Of a stretch of 64,000 nt of DNA, positions 16,242 through 25,880 are shown piece by piece. This stretch comes from a virus: positions 62,001-126,000 of the IMG/VR virus record IMGVR_UViG_3300027985_000872. One strand, 5' to 3'. Position numbers and translations under genes: made by a program. Each line of letters opens with the position of its first letter. Within the stretch, counting starts at the first letter, position 1. Below the pieces are notes generated by a model. That model was not told where the DNA came from. It made no database searches and saw nothing but the letters and a program-made list of their open reading frames with translations.

Positions 16242-17372
16242 ATGACTGAATTAAATAAAGAATTACAAGAAGCTATCTTAAAGAATGCTGGAAAATTAAC
16301 AAACTCGGACGCCGATATAGATGTTTCATTAGAAGAGATTGATAGTTTTGGTGATACAGACTCTATTAAAGAAATGTTTACTAGTATTAAACAATATAAT
16401 AGAATGCTACAAGAAAAAATCACTTTTATTAATCCACATCTTACTAAAGCAATCCCCTTTACTAGAGAGAACTTATATTTATTATGCGCATATACGGGAA
16501 ACGGTAAATCCACAATTGCCGCGAATATATCTTATCCATTATGGCAACAAGGTAAAAAAGTATTAGTTATCGCTAATGAAGAATCAAAATCTGATGTACT
16601 ATTCAGAATAGCTTGTTTACATCTGGGATACAACTTTAATCAATATAAGAAAGGAAGCATGCCGGCACCTCAACAAAAAGAATGTGTCAGGCTTTTTCCT
16701 GAAATTTCAAAATATGTTAAGGTTCTAGATGTTGTATATAAAGATGGTCTTACGACAAAATTAGAAGGCATCATAAATGCACTAGAAGCTGTTCAGAATG
16801 CAGATTTTTCATGTTGCCTAATAGATTACTACCAGTTGATTGTAAACAGCGTAGAGGATCCATCTCGTGGTCGATACGATGTATTAAATAAGTTGAGAAT
16901 TTACTTACAGAGATATATTAAGAAATCTAATATTCCGATAGTTTTATTTGCGCAATTGCACTCTATGGGTAAACGTTCAAATGTTGAACTCGATTCTCGT
17001 GTTAAAGAGTGTCCAGCTATTTTGGAAGCTGCTACAGTCGTTATTGAATGTGTACCTAATTTTGACCTTAAGAAAACTGATTTTGCTATTAAAAAAGATC
17101 GCTTTGGATTACAAGGAACAAAAATTGAATGCGGTTTTGAAAATGGTAAATTCGTTAACTATGATGAGGGTTTTAAAAATAAAGTAAAACAAGAGCAGGT
17201 AGATAAATTAGCAAAATCTGTTAGTGCAACGGAAAGGGATAATCCTTATGATGCTGTTATAGCCGCGCAACATACTAAATTAGATGAACTTACACAGGGA
17301 ATAGATGATGATAGATGTAGAGAAATGGAAAAAGGAACAGAAGAGATTGCGAGAACTAGTGAAAACACTTGA
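16242..17372 (+). CDS. DnaB-like replicative DNA helicase (RecA-fold)
   Basis: 376 residues. Walker A AYTGNGKST (83-91), Walker B CCLIDYYQLI, and a Q/H motif LFAQLHSMGK give the RecA-like core of hexameric helicases. The usual long DnaB N-terminal domain is replaced by about 60 acidic residues. It is expected to unwind the fork with the primase encoded downstream. SD GGGGAAAT; it starts one base after the preceding stop and overlaps the next gene by 68 bases. Confidence 0.85.
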   Translation: MTELNKELQEAILKNAGKLTNSDADIDVSLEEIDSFGDTDSIKEMFTSIKQYNRMLQEKITFINPHLTKAIPFTRENLYLLCAYTGNGKSTIAANISYPLWQQGKKVLVIANEESKSDVLFRIACLHLGYNFNQYKKGSMPAPQQKECVRLFPEISKYVKVLDVVYKDGLTTKLEGIINALEAVQNADFSCCLIDYYQLIVNSVEDPSRGRYDVLNKLRIYLQRYIKKSNIPIVLFAQLHSMGKRSNVELDSRVKECPAILEAATVVIECVPNFDLKKTDFAIKKDRFGLQGTKIECGFENGKFVNYDEGFKNKVKQEQVDKLAKSVSATERDNPYDAVIAAQHTKLDELTQGIDDDRCREMEKGTEEIARTSENT

Positions 17373-17667
17373 TAAAAAAACACCTATATCTGAATTACAT
17401 AAATTTAATCTAGAACACCCAGGGACATTAACTACTTTTTGGAGATATTATTATATTTCGCAACCAAATTTTTGTGAATGGTTAGATTTTATGCGAAAAA
17501 AAGATCCAAAGTGGAATGAATATTATAAAAAATGGAGTAGCGAGCAACAAGTTAAACATAACAAATCAGACATAGTTGTTAATAAAGAAGAGGATAATTC
17601 AGAAAAAGAATTAACGATTAAAGAAAGAATAGCGCAGATAAGAGAGAAATATGGCAATATCAACTAA
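17305..17667 (+). CDS. Hypothetical protein between helicase and primase
   Basis: 120 residues. Central aromatic patch TFWRYYYISQPNFCEWLDFM, charged tail. It begins inside the helicase gene (SD CAGGGA) and overlaps the primase by 17 bases. The tight coupling suggests a primosome component; no domain recognised. Confidence 0.6.
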   Translation: MMIDVEKWKKEQKRLRELVKTLDKKTPISELHKFNLEHPGTLTTFWRYYYISQPNFCEWLDFMRKKDPKWNEYYKKWSSEQQVKHNKSDIVVNKEEDNSEKELTIKERIAQIREKYGNIN

Positions 17668-18517
17668 GCATTGTTTAATATGTAAAAGACCTAATGAGAC
17701 ACTACATTGGCATATTGATAAAGACACTGGGGAAATATGGGTGTGGTGTAATGGAACATGTCAGCGCGGCTATGGTATACATGATTACTGTAATAAAGCT
17801 GGTGTATCCTTAAAAGATTTCCTAAAGGGCAACTTTGATTTTAAAGAATCACAACCAAATACTGTTACAAAAATGGAATGGCCAACTAGTTTTATTCCTC
17901 TATCTGATCCACGTGCTAAAAAGGGTGTAGAGTATTTACAGAAACGTGGACTTAATACATCACATGATTTTTATTACGATATGAATTACGAGGGCATTGT
18001 CTTTCCTATGTATTTTTCAAGTGTTTTTGTAGGGTCACAAACCAGATTATTAACACCATGGATAAATCAAGACGGTGAAGAAACTAAAATAACAACATTA
18101 CCTGGAACCCGCACAGGTCTGTTATTTTGGGGTTATAACGGTGAAACAATTATGACTCATATAAAGGGATTAATTGTTACAGAAGGCGCTCTCAATGCGG
18201 CAAGTATTCAACAGGCATTAAATACTCTATATGGTGGTTTTATTAGAAACCCTTGGAAAGTAATAGCAGCTTCTGGATCTGGTGCATCTCAACATCAACG
18301 CGAAGAACTTAAGAAGTTGAAAGACAAGGGTTACAAAATTATATGTGCATCTGATAATGATCAAGCTGGTTTAAAATGTTTTAAAAAATATGTTGAATTT
18401 GGAAGTTTAACCCACTATGCATTCTGTGATACTAAGGCTGACTGGAACGATGAATTGCAACGCCTAGGTGATATTGAATTTGCAAAATATTTTCTTAGTC
18501 GTGTAAAACCTGTTTAA
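17651..18517 (+). CDS. DnaG-type primase (zinc ribbon plus TOPRIM)
   Basis: 288 residues, shorter than bacterial DnaG. The N-terminal zinc ribbon uses C8, C11, C33 and C37. The TOPRIM domain has the catalytic Glu in LIVTEGALNAAS and the DxD in CASDNDQAGLK. It would make RNA primers with the DnaB-like helicase. No C-terminal helicase-binding domain is apparent. SD AAGAGAG. Confidence 0.9.
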   Translation: MAISTKHCLICKRPNETLHWHIDKDTGEIWVWCNGTCQRGYGIHDYCNKAGVSLKDFLKGNFDFKESQPNTVTKMEWPTSFIPLSDPRAKKGVEYLQKRGLNTSHDFYYDMNYEGIVFPMYFSSVFVGSQTRLLTPWINQDGEETKITTLPGTRTGLLFWGYNGETIMTHIKGLIVTEGALNAASIQQALNTLYGGFIRNPWKVIAASGSGASQHQREELKKLKDKGYKIICASDNDQAGLKCFKKYVEFGSLTHYAFCDTKADWNDELQRLGDIEFAKYFLSRVKPV

Positions 18518-18518
18518 G

Positions 18519-18524
18519 TATAAT
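18519..18524 (+). promoter_or_regulatory. Leaderless-type promoter -10
   Basis: GTATAAT, then CCCTAT and ATG at 18531. It lies just after the primase stop codon. No SD. Confidence 0.55.
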
Positions 18525-18530
18525 CCCTAT

Positions 18531-18929
18531 ATGGGTACAAAAGACGATATCTTAGATATGATAAATAAGAAGACAAAGCGAATTCAAGAAATTCGTGAAC
18601 GAACTTCTAGATCAGCTAATTACAAAGATATTGTAATGTCTTTTTTTAAAAATATGGATAAGCATTATCATGATGCAGAATCAGCTAATGATTTAAAATG
18701 TAGATTTAAAAAAGAACTTCAGTTAATGTATTCTAGGATTAGAAGCATTCATCCTCATATTGGTATAAGTGCACAATGGAATACAGATGACGAAAATGTA
18801 GATTGGATACAATTACGAATAGCACGTGTTGTTATTAATACTCCACCGGATGTATCAAAAAAGTTAAATATTCCCGAGCAGATCATAATTGATGAATCAG
18901 ATATATTATTAGAAATTTTAGGGATTTAG
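18531..18929 (+). CDS. Hypothetical protein, probably from a leaderless mRNA
   Basis: 132 residues. Basic helical N-terminus (KTKRIQEIRERTSRSA), then a mixed alpha/beta part (HIGISAQWNT, WIQLRIARVVINTP). No family recognised. It is the last plus-strand gene of the replication cluster and overlaps the convergent 18926 gene by 4 bases. Confidence 0.6.
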   Translation: MGTKDDILDMINKKTKRIQEIRERTSRSANYKDIVMSFFKNMDKHYHDAESANDLKCRFKKELQLMYSRIRSIHPHIGISAQWNTDDENVDWIQLRIARVVINTPPDVSKKLNIPEQIIIDESDILLEILGI

Positions 18930-19681
18930 AACTCTATGTCTTTCGCTAGTATTCTTATGGGATTATCTTCGCATTGCCAATAATAAATATCAACTATTTT
19001 AGATAACCATTTATTAGTGTTGTATTTCTTTATTAAAATCTTATTACAAATCCAGAAATTAAAACGTAGAAGCCAGTTCTTTTGTTTGAATAGTCTTACA
19101 AACATCAGTTGCTTACCAGAAGTCTCTCTTTCCGGAGACATACAGCTAATAATATTCGCAAAAAAGAATATAGGAAAGAATAACCAACTAAGAGATTTCG
19201 TAAACCAATCTCCATTATATAACCAGAAAAACCAGTCTCTTGGGTGGAACTGCATATTTTTCCATTTAGGTGAATCTGGATTTTGATTGTCAAAGCGAAA
19301 CTGATTATCTAATCCAAATTCTGCAATGTCCTTAGAAAAAGGTAAACCTACTAATTTACTAAATCTAGAAATTGCTGTAATATTATCGTGTGAAATCTTT
19401 CTCCTATCTTTTTCATAGAAGATATGAAAAGGATAGGATTCAAAAGCTCCACGATCATATAAACCTGGTAATTGTTTATTTCTTTCTTCTGACCATGTTT
19501 GTAGAAATAAGATTATTCTTTCAAATATATGAATATCCTCTTCTGTTAAAAGATCTTTTTCATATTTAAGTAAATAATAGACAACAAGGAACAGAATTCC
19601 ATTTTCATTTCCTCTTTTTTGCCAAAAAGAAGGGATGGGTTCTAGTTCCATCCCATGTGATTTATTAATGAAGTTTAACAT
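18926..19681 (-). CDS. Hypothetical protein with one hydrophobic segment, downstream of the fibre genes
   Basis: 251 residues, rich in aromatic residues. A hydrophobic stretch near 165-182 (SLSWLFFPIFFFANIISC) may be a membrane segment. It has a weak AAGAAGA SD and overlaps the preceding gene at its start. It sits at the end of the fibre operon, where phages often keep fibre-associated or host-interaction genes. Function unknown. Confidence 0.6.
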   Translation of the reverse strand: MLNFINKSHGMELEPIPSFWQKRGNENGILFLVVYYLLKYEKDLLTEEDIHIFERIILFLQTWSEERNKQLPGLYDRGAFESYPFHIFYEKDRRKISHDNITAISRFSKLVGLPFSKDIAEFGLDNQFRFDNQNPDSPKWKNMQFHPRDWFFWLYNGDWFTKSLSWLFFPIFFFANIISCMSPERETSGKQLMFVRLFKQKNWLLRFNFWICNKILIKKYNTNKWLSKIVDIYYWQCEDNPIRILAKDIEF

Positions 19682-20085
19682 TATTCTTCTTTTATAGGTT
19701 TAGGATATTTATCTTTAATAGATTGGATTCTTTGTTTCCAAGCATCAAAATCGTGAAACTGCTCATCCATTTGGTCTTGGATAGAGCCATACTCTTTTTG
19801 TCTATTTTGATAGCATTCTTGTAATAGGAAATCATAATCTTGAGAAAGATCAATTATTTCTATTTCGTATTCAGTAGGATGAAGATATAGGATTTGAGTT
19901 TCATTTTCTCCAATTACTTCTTCTTTTGTTTCAACTCCTTCTAGATGCTCTGGAAGCCAGCGCTCGGATTTACCCCAAGCCCCACTATTAATATTTTGAT
20001 CTAGCCATGTTTGATCTACTTCATTCACTATTCTATTATCAATAATAGAAGAGTCACTAACTTTTGTTACTAATATTCTTTTCAT
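19681..20085 (-). CDS. Putative tail fibre assembly / fibre-associated protein
   Basis: 134 residues. The C-terminus EYGSIQDQMDEQFHDFDAWK then IQSIKDKYPKP resembles a conserved ending of phage tail-fibre-linked proteins (EYPSIxDQLDxL...W...IxxVKxKYPKP). It lies directly downstream of the fibre gene with a 3-bp gap and SD GTGGAG, as expected of a fibre chaperone or accessory. The match is by motif only. Confidence 0.6.
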   Translation of the reverse strand: MKRILVTKVSDSSIIDNRIVNEVDQTWLDQNINSGAWGKSERWLPEHLEGVETKEEVIGENETQILYLHPTEYEIEIIDLSQDYDFLLQECYQNRQKEYGSIQDQMDEQFHDFDAWKQRIQSIKDKYPKPIKEE

Positions 20086-20088
20086 CTA

Positions 20089-23000
20089 TTACTCCACTGT
20101 CATTGAGATTGAGTTTGATGCTGAGGAACTGTTAAGCGTGAATGATACACTAGAGAAGAACTGCACTTGGATTTCATCCCCTGCTACCACTGGGATATTC
20201 TCCAGAACCCCCTGAAAAGAAGATTGTACATTGAATGTAGCAGCATTACGAACTATAAAGAAAGCTTCATATTGAACTGAATTTATGTAAAGTCTTGCTA
20301 ATATAAGTTCGGTACTAGTAAGTGTAACAGCAGCGTTGGGAGATATTTTAACATGTGTTCTTAATACCCCATTTTTCTTGACTGTCATAGTTGAAGTTGA
20401 ACTATCCCAAGCATTGTGTGTATCAATTACTTGCCCAGTGAATGTTGTAAGTGCTGCCTCTGTTGTGAATGTCCCACTTGTTGCAGTGTACTTGAGTCTT
20501 TGTACTGCTTCCTTAACAAAGTTAGGAGATGATGAGTTTGATTTTTTAACGGATAAGAAGGTATACAGTTCTGAACCCCCTATTATAGAGTAGGTCCCAT
20601 CAACATTGTTCCTAGTGTACAATTCTATGTAATCCCCTCTATTTAGAGGGTAGTTATCTACAGACACATTAGGAGTAACTTGAAGTCCTGTAGCCTCTGC
20701 TACTGAACTTACTAACTTAGGGGAGCCATTGACATACACTAGACATTGAGATGTACCTCCTGCTGCATTTGCCAAATTAACTTGTCCCTTGAGGTCATAT
20801 AGTCCTGACTCTAATATATCTATTCTATTGCTTGCCGAATTAAAAGCTCCGGCCCCATTATATATTTCAGAGTCTATTAGCACTTTAACCTGAGAAGTAT
20901 CCCCAGTCACTGCTTGGGTTGATGACAGCTTTACAGTTGCTCCAATATTACGCCCACTATACATAGTTGCAAGTTGCTGCTGAGATTGCCAGCCTGCAAT
21001 TGGGATTGAGGCTTCAATAGACAGTCTAACGTTGCTTACACTAAAGTTGTATGTAGATGTGCTTTGCAAAATTGAAGTGGCAGATGTTGAGTCATGTAGC
21101 CCTATTGCCAACTTATTTGTAGATGTCCCATGTCTTACGGTTACAGGGATTGCAGTTCCAGTCCCAAGGGATATAAGACCTGTGCCATATACTTGTGGTG
21201 TCCCACTTATAGTTATATCAGTATTGACATTTAGACCATCTGGTAGCGTTAAGTAATACGCACCTGAACCAGCCGTTCCAGATACAGTCTGCGAAAATGT
21301 GTACGCTATTTCTAAGTTTGATCCTACCCTTCTTTTAAATGCTTGTGATGTAACGGTTCCTTGTGTTGGGTTAGTAGTTGAGCCTGTCCACTCAGGAGTA
21401 AACTCTTCCCACTCAGAAATAAAAGCACCTTGTGCAGCAGGCTCTTGGTTGAAGACTCGTACCTCGTCAAGATCAAAAGTATATCCATTTGTGTTAGAAT
21501 TATTGACTTCAAACTGAAGGTAAAACTCACCCTCACTTCCACCGCCTCCATTTACAGGAATTTGTAGTCTATATCTATTCCCCTCATACCAATTAGTAAC
21601 CCCATCAATGGTAGCAATTGCTGGGTAATAAGTTGTACTGTACTCACTAGAGTAAAGTCCAATTTTTATATCTTCATCAATATATCCTGATGATGTCTTC
21701 AATGCAAATGTTGTTTCAATAATTTGCCCACCATCACCATTTACTGTAAATGGACCCGCTCTAACATAATCTCCTGATTCATCTGAAGCAGCCTTAGTAA
21801 TTCGTAAGGATCCTGCACCTCTATATTGTCCAGATGTAATTCTAGTTATAGCAAGATTAGTATTATCTGTACTTGTCCAATCTGAAAGATCTGCTTCAAA
21901 AGTGCCATTTGTTATGTAGTTAAATAATCCATCTCCACTTCCGGTTCCACCTCCCCCTTCATATTGATAAATATCTGTATTCTCAACATTTTGAACATCA
22001 GCACCAACAGTTGAGATAATATATTCACCAAGTGCTGTTCCATTCTTCATTGGAACAGTCTCTGCTAACGCTAGAGCCTTTGTTGTCTGATCTGTACCTA
22101 AACTTAATAATAAATCACCGTTATTATCTATAAATACAATCATTTTCTTAAATCTATCATTAGCTATTGTCAAAAGTTCAGGACTACCAGAACTTACCGT
22201 AATATTACTTCCAGATGCAGCAGGTAATGTTACTGTTCCACTAGTAAATGTAGGAATTGCACCATTGATTGGTTGAATAGTTTTATTTGTACCATCAGCT
22301 AATGTTTTTCTTATATTCTCAATAGCAATTACTCTATCTAAAGATTCTGTAACACCATCTTGATACACCCTTATTTCAAAACCTGTATCACCATCAGCGC
22401 CATCAGTTTTTGCACCAATAGTAGAACTTTGAACAGTAAAACGACCATCTCCATTGTCATTTCCAGCTTCAAATTTACTATCTGCGATAATAGCAGTATA
22501 AGTCGCAGTACCAACTTGTGCACGTGTCATTCCAGTGGTAATTGTAGTAATTTCTATTGCTCTACTTGCAGCACTTGCTCCAGCGGGTATAGTTGATCCG
22601 CTATTATCGACATCATACCAGAATGCCACAGAACCAACATCATCTTGCAGTATAAAGTATTTTTGATCTAATGAAGCATCATTATCAGCTATAGCAATAA
22701 TCTCTGTTATCTCTTTGACACCGGATGTACCATTTTGTTTTAATTTTAAAGGCGGTGCTGTATCGCTTTGTATATCAATTATATTTGCTGCATTCTTATC
22801 TGTTTCAGATTGTAGTCTTAAATCTTCTGTAGCTTGATCTCTTAAACCATTATCTAAATTAGAAATACTAGTAGTTAAAGAATCACCACTTGTTACAAAG
22901 TTCTCATCACATGTTGAATAATTTGGTGCCGAATCTGCCGTACCAGTTGATCCTATAAAAGATAGAGTTTGGTCCGAAGAAGTTTGATCGATAGTCATAG

Positions 23001-25821
23001 ATTGACCATTCACCAACTTATCGCAGTTATGTCCTACAATAACATCACTACCAATTCTTCTTGCAATTACTACAATATTATTATTGTAGTCTGTAGCAGA
23101 TATTGAATCATATTGAGCTTTATTAACAGTTAAATTAGATACACCGACGCCAGTTCTATTTACGTTTACATAAAGTACATCACCATCTGCTATAGAACCT
23201 TGACTACCCGCTTGAATAGTATTTCTTGTATTAGCTAGATTAGGAATCTGTATATATGCATCAGCACTCCATGTCAATGTAGTAGTGCTTAAATTCCAAG
23301 ACCAAGTTCCACCTTGAATCAATTTCATGTTATTGTTTTGTTTTACAATTGTTTCAAGGTAATTTAAACCAGAGGTTGTTCCCACTGATGCACGATGACT
23401 ATTCCATAACCATACATCTGTAGTAGACAATCTTAATGCAAAAATGAAGATATTCTCACTTACAGGTACAGAATCTATATTTGCTATAGTTAATCCACTT
23501 AGATCATTAATACTCATTGAGTTATTACGATCTATCTCGAAATAAGCTGCTTGATTTACCGCTAACACTAATGGAGAACCTGTTATTAAATCTATAGTTT
23601 CAAGATAATTTTCAGATCCAGGGACTACAACATTTAGAGAAGCAGTGCCGCTTGCATATGTAAAGCTTATTTCTTGATTAGCTCCATTTGTAGTATTTGT
23701 TACCGAATCATATAATTCCTCTAATTGTATAGTCTTATCTTGAGCTTTATCAGCCATCATAGCCGTTAAACGAGATATTCTATCTGTTAGATTATCGGTA
23801 ATAGAAGAATTATAGTTTACCATACCATTTAATGTATTATTGTATGAAGTTGGCATACTATATAATGGATATGTTTGATTCAGGTTATCCATACCAATAA
23901 ATAACTGAATATTTTGAGTCTCTACCTCTCCTACATATTTGATTTCACCTTGGGTTAATTTAGCTTGTCCAATCTCTGTTCTAACATTAATTTTAGGTAA
24001 AGTTGCTGTACCCACAGTTTCATTACCTAATGCTGAACTAACTGGAATTGTAAAGGTTGTATTACCATCTACAAAAATAGTATGTGTACCATCATAGTTT
24101 ACAGTACCAGTTACAATAATTTTTTGGTCTGTTTCAAAACCATGATTTGCTGATTCTAATACAATAGAACCAGGAGAACTAACTCGCTGTGCTGTAGTTA
24201 TTGTTGCATAATAGCCATTAACACTTGCTTCATCAATTGTACTAGTGGCTCTTATATAGAATACATCTGCTGATTCAACCTCTACTGTATAAGTACCATT
24301 ATAATTAGTAGAACCAGAAATTGTTATCTGCTGTTTATCTGTTAAACCGTGTGCGACTAAATCGCATTTAGCAGTTTCCCCATCTCCCTCACTGACATTA
24401 AAAGTCAGCGTGGTTGTTGTAATATCTGAGATAGTCTGTATAGTATCAGATCTCATGGCTAGCCAGTAATAGTTACCACCAGAAGCAACTATGGCTGCGT
24501 CATTTCTATTTCCAACCTTAATGTCACTTCCTGAATATATACCCTTGCAATATATGCCTCTTCTGGTTTCAGTAACACCTGCATAATTACCACTTAATGT
24601 AATAGATTGAGCGAGTGCAGCAGTTGTTGGAACACCTCCACCACCTGTTGATGACCAAAATTGTTCTACACGAAGATAAAGCGGATCAATATCTGATTTC
24701 TTCTTAATCCAATCACCGACTGTTAAATTCTCAAATGCACTTAATTGACCATTTATGTAATTAACACCATTAATCCAATCCACATCAAGATCATTAGTGT
24801 TTAAAGGTTCGTTTCTTTCAAGTTCAATATATGCTATCTGCTCATTTAATAAGTCTTCACTGTCAGGACCTCTGATGATGTAGTCACGTGTATCGTGAGC
24901 ACTTTTATATACAATATCTTCTGACCATAAAACACGTCCTGCTACCGAATCACTATGTGTCCATGTTCCTTTAGAATATATCGTTGAACAAAGAGAATCT
25001 ACAAACATAGATACTAAATTATAAGTACTAACATCTTCATACCAGAATGTCGTACCACCTAATTCAGCAATCTTAGTCATGATAGCATCCATCCACTCTT
25101 TCAATGTATAGATATTTTTATCACCACCTTGAAATGGATTTGGTGCCAATCCATTCGTCATTGTTGTCGCTGGTTCACTTCTAGAGTACGTTGAAGATGG
25201 TAATTCACGAAAATTATAACGACTGTATGGGTCTTCTGTAATACCACCGGTACCAAGTCTAAACATTAAATCTCTAGCGTCCGTAATAGATGATATAAAA
25301 TTAACCCCCACTACTACTTTTGCAATTGGAATAGTATTTGCTGGAAAAGCTGAATTAGAAACACCAATTTCTGCTATAAGCGTTGACTCAGTATTAACAT
25401 CTTGTGTGAATTCTCCACCAAGTCCACCTTCCTTATCTGGATCCCAAAAAGATCTTGTATCGCTTGATGTATCTGTTGTACTTAATGTTAAATAAACATA
25501 ATTTGTAGAATTTTTTCTAAGTTCAGGAATTAATGGTTGAGCTAATGTGTTACCCTCTTCTAATCCATGAAAGAAAGGACCTGCCGAAGAACCTGGATAT
25601 AAAACAACTGAATCTGCAACTTTCACAGAAATACCAGTTGTTCCTATACTTTGATCTGGATCAATTACTTCAAATCCGCGTAAAATATACGGTCTTTCAT
25701 CATCAATTAGAGATTTAATGAAAAACTTAAAATCACCCGCTGTATATGAATCTATCGATAGTAGATCAGGAAGGTCTAGCCTTTCAGCACTTGATACTAA
25801 TAATCGCCCTAATACTGCCAT
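20089..25821 (-). CDS. Long tail fibre / receptor-binding protein
   Basis: 1910 residues from ATG 25821 (AAGGG as SD; a GTG three codons upstream is less likely). Residues 1-380 (LLVSSAERLDLPDLLSIDSY) should attach to the baseplate. The middle has repeated beta modules of the form HGLxxxQxIxIxGTxNYxGT. Near 21950 a Gly-rich linker (GGGGTGSGDG) leads to a distal part. That part holds a carbohydrate-binding-like domain (NGTFEADLSDW), a beta domain (FTPEWTGSTTNPTQGTV) and two C-terminal C1q/TNF-like jelly rolls (from about GATVKLSSTQAVTGD and ISMTVE at the end). Base composition changes at the linker. It recognises the host surface. Confidence 0.85.
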   Translation of the reverse strand: MAVLGRLLVSSAERLDLPDLLSIDSYTAGDFKFFIKSLIDDERPYILRGFEVIDPDQSIGTTGISVKVADSVVLYPGSSAGPFFHGLEEGNTLAQPLIPELRKNSTNYVYLTLSTTDTSSDTRSFWDPDKEGGLGGEFTQDVNTESTLIAEIGVSNSAFPANTIPIAKVVVGVNFISSITDARDLMFRLGTGGITEDPYSRYNFRELPSSTYSRSEPATTMTNGLAPNPFQGGDKNIYTLKEWMDAIMTKIAELGGTTFWYEDVSTYNLVSMFVDSLCSTIYSKGTWTHSDSVAGRVLWSEDIVYKSAHDTRDYIIRGPDSEDLLNEQIAYIELERNEPLNTNDLDVDWINGVNYINGQLSAFENLTVGDWIKKKSDIDPLYLRVEQFWSSTGGGGVPTTAALAQSITLSGNYAGVTETRRGIYCKGIYSGSDIKVGNRNDAAIVASGGNYYWLAMRSDTIQTISDITTTTLTFNVSEGDGETAKCDLVAHGLTDKQQITISGSTNYNGTYTVEVESADVFYIRATSTIDEASVNGYYATITTAQRVSSPGSIVLESANHGFETDQKIIVTGTVNYDGTHTIFVDGNTTFTIPVSSALGNETVGTATLPKINVRTEIGQAKLTQGEIKYVGEVETQNIQLFIGMDNLNQTYPLYSMPTSYNNTLNGMVNYNSSITDNLTDRISRLTAMMADKAQDKTIQLEELYDSVTNTTNGANQEISFTYASGTASLNVVVPGSENYLETIDLITGSPLVLAVNQAAYFEIDRNNSMSINDLSGLTIANIDSVPVSENIFIFALRLSTTDVWLWNSHRASVGTTSGLNYLETIVKQNNNMKLIQGGTWSWNLSTTTLTWSADAYIQIPNLANTRNTIQAGSQGSIADGDVLYVNVNRTGVGVSNLTVNKAQYDSISATDYNNNIVVIARRIGSDVIVGHNCDKLVNGQSMTIDQTSSDQTLSFIGSTGTADSAPNYSTCDENFVTSGDSLTTSISNLDNGLRDQATEDLRLQSETDKNAANIIDIQSDTAPPLKLKQNGTSGVKEITEIIAIADNDASLDQKYFILQDDVGSVAFWYDVDNSGSTIPAGASAASRAIEITTITTGMTRAQVGTATYTAIIADSKFEAGNDNGDGRFTVQSSTIGAKTDGADGDTGFEIRVYQDGVTESLDRVIAIENIRKTLADGTNKTIQPINGAIPTFTSGTVTLPAASGSNITVSSGSPELLTIANDRFKKMIVFIDNNGDLLLSLGTDQTTKALALAETVPMKNGTALGEYIISTVGADVQNVENTDIYQYEGGGGTGSGDGLFNYITNGTFEADLSDWTSTDNTNLAITRITSGQYRGAGSLRITKAASDESGDYVRAGPFTVNGDGGQIIETTFALKTSSGYIDEDIKIGLYSSEYSTTYYPAIATIDGVTNWYEGNRYRLQIPVNGGGGSEGEFYLQFEVNNSNTNGYTFDLDEVRVFNQEPAAQGAFISEWEEFTPEWTGSTTNPTQGTVTSQAFKRRVGSNLEIAYTFSQTVSGTAGSGAYYLTLPDGLNVNTDITISGTPQVYGTGLISLGTGTAIPVTVRHGTSTNKLAIGLHDSTSATSILQSTSTYNFSVSNVRLSIEASIPIAGWQSQQQLATMYSGRNIGATVKLSSTQAVTGDTSQVKVLIDSEIYNGAGAFNSASNRIDILESGLYDLKGQVNLANAAGGTSQCLVYVNGSPKLVSSVAEATGLQVTPNVSVDNYPLNRGDYIELYTRNNVDGTYSIIGGSELYTFLSVKKSNSSSPNFVKEAVQRLKYTATSGTFTTEAALTTFTGQVIDTHNAWDSSTSTMTVKKNGVLRTHVKISPNAAVTLTSTELILARLYINSVQYEAFFIVRNAATFNVQSSFQGVLENIPVVAGDEIQVQFFSSVSFTLNSSSASNSISMTVE

Positions 25822-25856
25822 ATTTATCACCCTTATAAAATAAGTTTACCTTTATA

Positions 25857-25864
25857 ATTATACC
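25857..25864 (-). promoter_or_regulatory. Putative promoter -10 (GGTATAAT) upstream of the fibre gene
   Basis: Minus-strand GGTATAAT in the 50-bp gap before the fibre gene, about 36 bases from ATG. Same core as at 2181, 45290 and 54310. Confidence 0.5.
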
Positions 25865-25880
25865 TTAAATATACTTGATA

